From contig JALOAP010000087.1 of the NCBI GenBank assembly GCA_023228745.1, forward strand, positions 1 through 9,756: 9,756 nucleotides of DNA, read 5' to 3'. Source of the DNA: Dehalococcoidia bacterium (lineage in GTDB: Bacteria > Chloroflexota > Dehalococcoidia > Tepidiformales > Tepidiformaceae). Position 1 is the stretch's first letter, and each line of letters begins with the position of its first letter. A program made the position numbers and the translations under genes. The notes beneath the pieces were generated by a model, which was not told the DNA's origin, ran no database searches, and was given only the letters and a program-made list of their open reading frames with translations. Shown piece by piece: positions 7,131 to 9,756 of this stretch.

Positions 7131-7159
7131 CGGTTCAACCGGTGGCCACGGGAACGGTT
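7131..7159. promoter_or_regulatory. Inverted-repeat cluster, candidate operator between pilin and methyltransferase
   Basis: CGGTT (7131-7135), a single C, AACCG (7137-7141), then the 8-base palindrome GTGGCCAC (7142-7149) and another CGGTT (7155-7159). Three copies of one half-site around a palindrome suit binding of a dimeric regulator. It lies in the 158-base divergent gap (7075-7232) between the pilin and the methyltransferase, where promoters of both must be. On the minus strand TTGAAC lies within this cluster and is -35-like for the pilin, though the hexamer 17 bases on (TTGCAA) is a poor -10. Confidence 0.35.
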
Positions 7160-7232
7160 GTGTGACGCGCCAGTGGCCGGGCGACGATCCCGGCCGCTGG
7201 CGGGTGGCGTGGGACGGAAGCAGTATTGGCGC

Positions 7233-8240
7233 ATGGACGAACTGGAGTCGGCACGCTTTCGTATCTACGCGCTGGAAGACGGTGCGATCCGGGCGCAGGC
7301 GCTCGCGTTCTGCCTAAGGATTGGGCTGTTCGACCGGCTGGAAGAGGGAGCGCTCGACAGCGGGGAGATCGGTGACGCCTTCGACCTGTCGCCGCGGGTG
7401 GTGCCTTCGCTGCTGGCCTTCCTGGCAAGCCAGGGACCCATCGAACGGGGGTTGGATGGCAGGTTCGGCAACACGCAGGCTGCTTCCGTGTTCCTGGTGC
7501 GGACGAGCCCTCGCTATGTGGGGGGCCGCGGGCTCTTGTTCCAGGGGTTCTACGACGCAATTGCGCACCTGCCCGAATCGTTAGCGACGGGCAAGCCGTG
7601 GACGCCGGCGGGACAGCACGACATGTTCGGGGGATTCGGGCCGGAAGAGCAGGCGTGGTTCGCAGAGGGGATGTTTGCGAACGCGGTTCATGGTGCGCGG
7701 TGGCTGCTCGAACAGGTGGATTTCCGGAGCGGGCGGCGTTTGCTCGACGTGGGCGGAAGCACGGGCGGCTACACGCTGAGCATCCTGGAGGCGGTGCCGG
7801 CGCTGCAGGCGACGATTTTCGACCTGCCTGCAGTGCGGGACCTGGCGGAACAGCGGATCCGAGCGTCGGCGGCTTCGGACCGGGTTTCGTTCGTTCCAGG
7901 CTCGTTCTTTACCGATCCACTGCCAAAAGGTCATGACATGTTGTTACTTTCCAGCGTGCTTCATGACTGGGGAGACGGGGACTGTGAGCGCATCCTGAAG
8001 CGCTGTTTCGAAGCATTGGAGCCAGGCGGAACTGTTGTTGTCACAGAGCCGATGTTGCGGGAGGACTACAGCGGGCCGGACCACCCGGCGGCCAGCGGGC
8101 TCACGATGGTCGTGCTCGGAGGGGAGAATCGGATGCCAAATCGAATCTGTGAGCTGCTGGAATCGGCGGGATTCGGCGCCTGTTGGCAGTCGGAGGTGGG
8201 GGCGCAGAACAGCGTGGTGACGGGGAAAAAGCCGGGGTAG
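7233..8240 (+). CDS. SAM-dependent O-methyltransferase (Methyltransf_2 / hydroxyneurosporene-type)
   Basis: A protein of 335 residues. The N-terminal part (about 15-90) is a winged-helix dimerisation domain (AFCLRIGLFDRL, then FDLSPRVVPSLLAFLASQG). The C-terminal part is a class I Rossmann fold: motif I LDVGGSTGGY (171-180), the acidic-loop region IFDLPAV (195-201), and LHDWGDGDCERIL (243-255), where His244 matches the general-base histidine of plant-type O-methyltransferases (PF00891). It probably methylates a hydroxyl on a phenolic, polyketide or carotenoid-like compound; the substrate is unknown. The ATG at 7233 is chosen because the 41 in-frame residues before it are Arg-rich and unlike the family; a moderate GGAAG lies 12 bases upstream. 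It is flanked by a pilin and by tRNAs, so the context gives no pathway. Confidence 0.87.
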   Translation: MDELESARFRIYALEDGAIRAQALAFCLRIGLFDRLEEGALDSGEIGDAFDLSPRVVPSLLAFLASQGPIERGLDGRFGNTQAASVFLVRTSPRYVGGRGLLFQGFYDAIAHLPESLATGKPWTPAGQHDMFGGFGPEEQAWFAEGMFANAVHGARWLLEQVDFRSGRRLLDVGGSTGGYTLSILEAVPALQATIFDLPAVRDLAEQRIRASAASDRVSFVPGSFFTDPLPKGHDMLLLSSVLHDWGDGDCERILKRCFEALEPGGTVVVTEPMLREDYSGPDHPAASGLTMVVLGGENRMPNRICELLESAGFGACWQSEVGAQNSVVTGKKPG

Positions 8241-8306
8241 TCTTGCGCACTGGCGAGGGGCGTGCGACTGTAGGATTTGTACGAACGAAGGAGAGAAAAG
8301 CGAGGC

Positions 8307-8324
8307 TCGGCGGTGCGCCGCCGA
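8307..8324 (+). terminator. GC-rich hairpin downstream of the methyltransferase
   Basis: TCGGCGG-TGCG-CCGCCGA forms a perfect 7-bp stem with a 4-base loop, 66 bases after the methyltransferase stop and just before the tRNA promoters. It could end the upstream transcript, but only TTGTGA follows rather than a T run. The wider stretch 8241-8416 (176 bases) holds no gene. Confidence 0.4.
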
Positions 8325-8353
8325 TTGTGAAGAGGGTATAGTCTCGTTATAGT
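8325..8353 (+). promoter_or_regulatory. Candidate promoter P1 for the tRNA cluster
   Basis: TTGTGA (8325-8330), a 17-base spacer and TATAGT (8348-8353) form a sigma70-type promoter with ideal spacing. A second TATAGT lies 11 bases earlier (8337-8342). The segment is distinctly more AT-rich than its surroundings. Transcription would start near 8360 and reach tRNA-Lys at 8417. Confidence 0.5.
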
Positions 8354-8366
8354 TAACTAATCCCCC

Positions 8367-8397
8367 TTGTGGTGGAAGAAGGTACGCGTGGTATACT
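8367..8397 (+). promoter_or_regulatory. Candidate promoter P2 close to tRNA-Lys
   Basis: TATACT (8392-8397) is a near-consensus -10 box about 20 bases before the tRNA. TTGTGG (8367-8372) is a possible -35 but with a long 19-base spacer. A start near 8404 would leave a leader of only about a dozen bases. It may act in tandem with P1. Confidence 0.42.
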
Positions 8398-8416
8398 CCC
8401 GCGCGACCCAATTGGG

Positions 8417-8492
8417 GGGCCGCTAGCTCAACTGGCAGAGCAGCTGACTCTTAATCAGCCGGTTGAAGGTTCGAGTCCTTCGCGGCTCACCA
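8417..8492 (+). tRNA. tRNA-Lys (anticodon CTT)
   Basis: 76 bases that fold as a full cloverleaf. Acceptor GGGCCGC pairs with GCGGCTC (one G-T), the D arm is GCTC/GAGC, the anticodon stem GCTGA/TCAGC has loop CTCTTAA (anticodon CTT at 8450-8452, reading AAG), the variable loop has 5 bases, and the T arm is GAAGG-TTCGAGT-CCTTC. The discriminator is A and the CCA end is encoded (8490-8492). It is the first RNA of a two-tRNA cluster. Confidence 0.97.
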
Positions 8493-8508
8493 TTCCCAGT
8501 TCGGGGTC

Positions 8509-8528
8509 CGGGCGCCTTCGGGCGTCCG
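8509..8528 (+). other. UUCG-capped hairpin in the tRNA spacer
   Basis: CGGGCGCC-TTCG-GGCGTCCG forms an 8-bp stem (one G-T) closed by a C(UUCG)G tetraloop, one of the most stable RNA loops. It fills most of the 46-base spacer between the two tRNAs. It may protect or guide processing of the precursor or slow transcription; no T run follows, so it is not a standard terminator. Confidence 0.55.
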
Positions 8529-8538
8529 AGGCACTTGT

Positions 8539-8620
8539 GGGGAAGTGTCGGAACTGGCAGACGAGCATGACTTAGGATCATGTGCCGCAAGGCGTAGGAG
8601 TTCGAGTCTCCTCTTCCCCA
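8539..8620 (+). tRNA. tRNA-Leu (anticodon TAG)
   Basis: 82 bases with a class II cloverleaf. Acceptor GGGGAAG pairs with CTTCCCC, the anticodon stem CATGA/TCATG has loop CTTAGGA (anticodon TAG at 8573-8575, reading CUN codons), the long variable arm is GCC-GCAA-GGC, and the T arm is AGGAG-TTCGAGT-CTCCT. The discriminator is A8620. The CCA tail is not encoded, because TGAAC follows; it must be added by the CCA-adding enzyme, unlike the neighbouring tRNA-Lys. Confidence 0.96.
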
Positions 8621-8661
8621 TGAACTCGATAGTCAGGGAGGCGCTCCCGGCGGAAGCCGCT

Positions 8662-8684
8662 TGCTCCAGGGGAACCATGGAGCA
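8662..8684 (+). promoter_or_regulatory. Inverted repeat in the leader of the oligopeptide transporter gene
   Basis: TGCTCCA (8662-8668) and TGGAGCA (8678-8684) form a perfect 7-bp inverted repeat with a 9-base loop, ending six bases before the GGAG ribosome site (8691-8694) of the ABC ATPase. Two smaller hairpins precede it: GGGAG-GCG-CTCCC (8636-8648) and CGGC-GGAA-GCCG (8648-8659). It could be an operator or an RNA structure affecting translation. No -35/-10 pair was seen in the 79 bases between tRNA-Leu and the ATG. Confidence 0.42.
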
Positions 8685-8699
8685 TAGGAAGGAGAAGGG

Positions 8700-9701
8700 A
8701 TGGCACTACTCGAGGTCAAAGACCTGCGGACCTACTTCTACACCCAGGAGGGGACCGTCAAAGCGGTCGACGGAACCTCGTACGTGGTGAACGAGGGGGA
8801 GACGCTCGGACTCGTGGGGGAATCGGGCTGCGGAAAGAGTGTGTCCGCGCTTTCGATCCTTCGGTTGATTCCTCAGCCACCTGGAAAGATCGTCTCGGGC
8901 GAGATCATCTTCCAGGGCAGGGACATCCTGAAGCTCGATGAGGACGAGCTTCGGAAGATTCGCGGTAACGAGATCGCGATGGTGTTCCAGGAGCCGATGA
9001 CGTCGCTGAACCCGGTGCTCACCATTGGGCGACAGATGACCGAGGCGCTGGAGCTTCATATGGACCTGCACGGGAAGGCGGCGCGTGACCGTGCGGCGGA
9101 GCTCCTGGAGATGGTCGGCATTCCGGAGGCGCGGGGACGGCTCGACGATTACCCGCACCAGTTCTCGGGAGGCATGCGCCAGCGCGTGATGATCGCGATG
9201 GCGATGAGCTGCAACCCGAAGCTGCTGCTGGCAGACGAACCGACGACGGCGCTCGACGTGACGATCCAGGCGCAGATCCTGGAAGTCATGAACCGGTTGA
9301 GCCAGGAGTTCGGGACGGCGGTGATCATCATCACGCACAACCTCGGCGTCGTGGCGCGTTACGCCGACCGGGTGAACGTGATGTACGCAGGGAAGGTGAT
9401 CGAGACGGCCTCGGCCGAGGAGCTCTACGAGAACCCGAAGCACCCGTACACGGTGGGCCTGCTGAACTCGGTCCCGCGGCTCGACGAGACGCGCAAGGAG
9501 AAGCTGGTGCCGATTGAGGGGCTTCCGCCAGACCTGGCGCACCTTCCTGAAGGCTGCTCCTTCTACCCACGCTGTTCGTGGCGGCAGGACCGCTGCAAAG
9601 AGGAATACCCGCCCTTCAAGCTGGTGGCCGACAACCATTATGCTGCCTGCTGGGAATCGGAGCGCGTGCGCAGGGAGGTCACCGTTGGTGCAGCAAGCTA
9701 G
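8700..9701 (+). CDS. Oligopeptide/dipeptide ABC transporter ATP-binding protein (OppD/DppD type)
   Basis: A cytoplasmic ATPase of 333 residues that would power peptide (or nickel/sugar-type) import with two OppB/OppC-like permeases. Walker A is GESGCGKS (40-47), Q-loop Gln97 lies in VFQEPMTSLNP, the signature is FSGGM (155-159), Walker B is LLLADEP (175-181), and His213 is the switch histidine. The C-terminal Oligo_HPY extension carries HPYT (248-251) and four cysteines (286, 292, 299, 317), the cluster linked to an iron-sulfur site in some DppD/DppF proteins. The length is normal for OppD. GGAAGGAG five bases before the ATG gives a strong ribosome site. The next gene overlaps its end by 14 bases, as is usual in opp/dpp operons. 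The exact substrate cannot be read from the ATPase, so no gene symbol is given. Confidence 0.95.
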   Translation: MALLEVKDLRTYFYTQEGTVKAVDGTSYVVNEGETLGLVGESGCGKSVSALSILRLIPQPPGKIVSGEIIFQGRDILKLDEDELRKIRGNEIAMVFQEPMTSLNPVLTIGRQMTEALELHMDLHGKAARDRAAELLEMVGIPEARGRLDDYPHQFSGGMRQRVMIAMAMSCNPKLLLADEPTTALDVTIQAQILEVMNRLSQEFGTAVIIITHNLGVVARYADRVNVMYAGKVIETASAEELYENPKHPYTVGLLNSVPRLDETRKEKLVPIEGLPPDLAHLPEGCSFYPRCSWRQDRCKEEYPPFKLVADNHYAACWESERVRREVTVGAAS

Positions 9702-9756
9702 CCCTTCTACCCGCCAGAGCGTTGGTACCGTCGGCGAGGGCCTGGTCGACGTTAAG
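9688..9756 (+). CDS. Start of the partner ABC ATPase gene (probable OppF/DppF type), truncated by the window end
   Basis: Only 23 codons are visible, reading MQQASPSTRQSVG and then GEGLVDVK, still open at the edge. The final LVDVK resembles the first beta strand of ABC ATPases (LLEVKDL-type), and in opp/dpp operons OppF normally follows OppD, so the call rests mostly on position. GTG at 9688 is nine bases after GGGAGG (9673-9678); a TTG at 9685 in the same frame is an alternative. It overlaps the OppD-type gene by 14 bases, which suggests translational coupling. Confidence 0.65.
   Translation, partial: MQQASPSTRQSVGTVGEGLVDVK

Noticed and set aside
7110..7232. Longer N-terminus for the methyltransferase
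   Set aside because: The extra 41 residues are Arg-rich, unlike the family N-terminus, and run through the probable promoter region.
8369..8575. A 68-codon frame reading GGPLAQLAEQLTLNQPVEG
   Set aside because: This is the familiar false protein produced by translating a tRNA-Lys gene; the cloverleaf explains the sequence.
8545..8790. An 81-codon frame beginning inside tRNA-Leu
   Set aside because: It translates the tRNA and then runs out of frame into the ABC ATPase gene; no ribosome site.
1..9756. Search by eye for CRISPR arrays, insertion sequence ends, attachment sites at the tRNAs or a phage module
   Set aside because: No spaced direct repeats, transposase or integrase were seen, and there is no visible duplicate of a tRNA 3' end in the window.

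Overview
The window is GC-rich bacterial DNA, densely coded on both strands. It reads best as a member of the Chloroflexota, possibly class Dehalococcoidia. This is inferred from the Thr-Pro repeat linker on a secreted protein, GC-rich codon use, a stand-alone Flp-type pilin and the mix of gene families; no marker gene is present to prove it.

Left part (1-1839, minus strand): a two-gene operon. A lipocalin-like DUF7064/CrtC-AttH-type protein is followed after 3 bases by an aminoglycoside-phosphotransferase-fold kinase that runs off the left edge. Divergent from it (1917-3079, plus strand) are a two-domain VOC (glyoxalase-fold) protein and a small four-helix membrane protein.

Middle part (3116-5877, minus strand): a copper operon and the most distinctive locus here. 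A membrane-anchored CopC-like protein overlaps by ATGA a very large fusion protein. In order, the fusion carries a signal peptide, CopC, the eight-helix CopD membrane domain, a YtkA/FixH-like beta domain, two more helices and a C-terminal cytochrome c. The small CopC has lost one copper-ligand histidine; the CopC domain of the fusion keeps all three expected ligands. Together they look like an envelope copper uptake or relay system tied to a haem c redox module.

Right-middle part (6034-8240): a secreted CAP/SCP-domain protein with a Thr-Pro linker, a lone Flp pilin on the minus strand, and an O-methyltransferase of the plant-OMT/hydroxyneurosporene type on the plus strand. An inverted-repeat cluster lies between the last two.

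Right part (8325-9756, plus strand): tandem promoter-like elements, tRNA-Lys(CTT), a UUCG-capped hairpin, tRNA-Leu(TAG), a hairpin-rich leader, then an oligopeptide/dipeptide ABC transporter ATPase (OppD/DppD type). The first 23 codons of a second gene, probably the partner ATPase (OppF/DppF type), overlap its end. No separate promoter was seen between the tRNAs and the transporter genes, so read-through is possible.

No CRISPR array, insertion sequence, rRNA or origin was seen.
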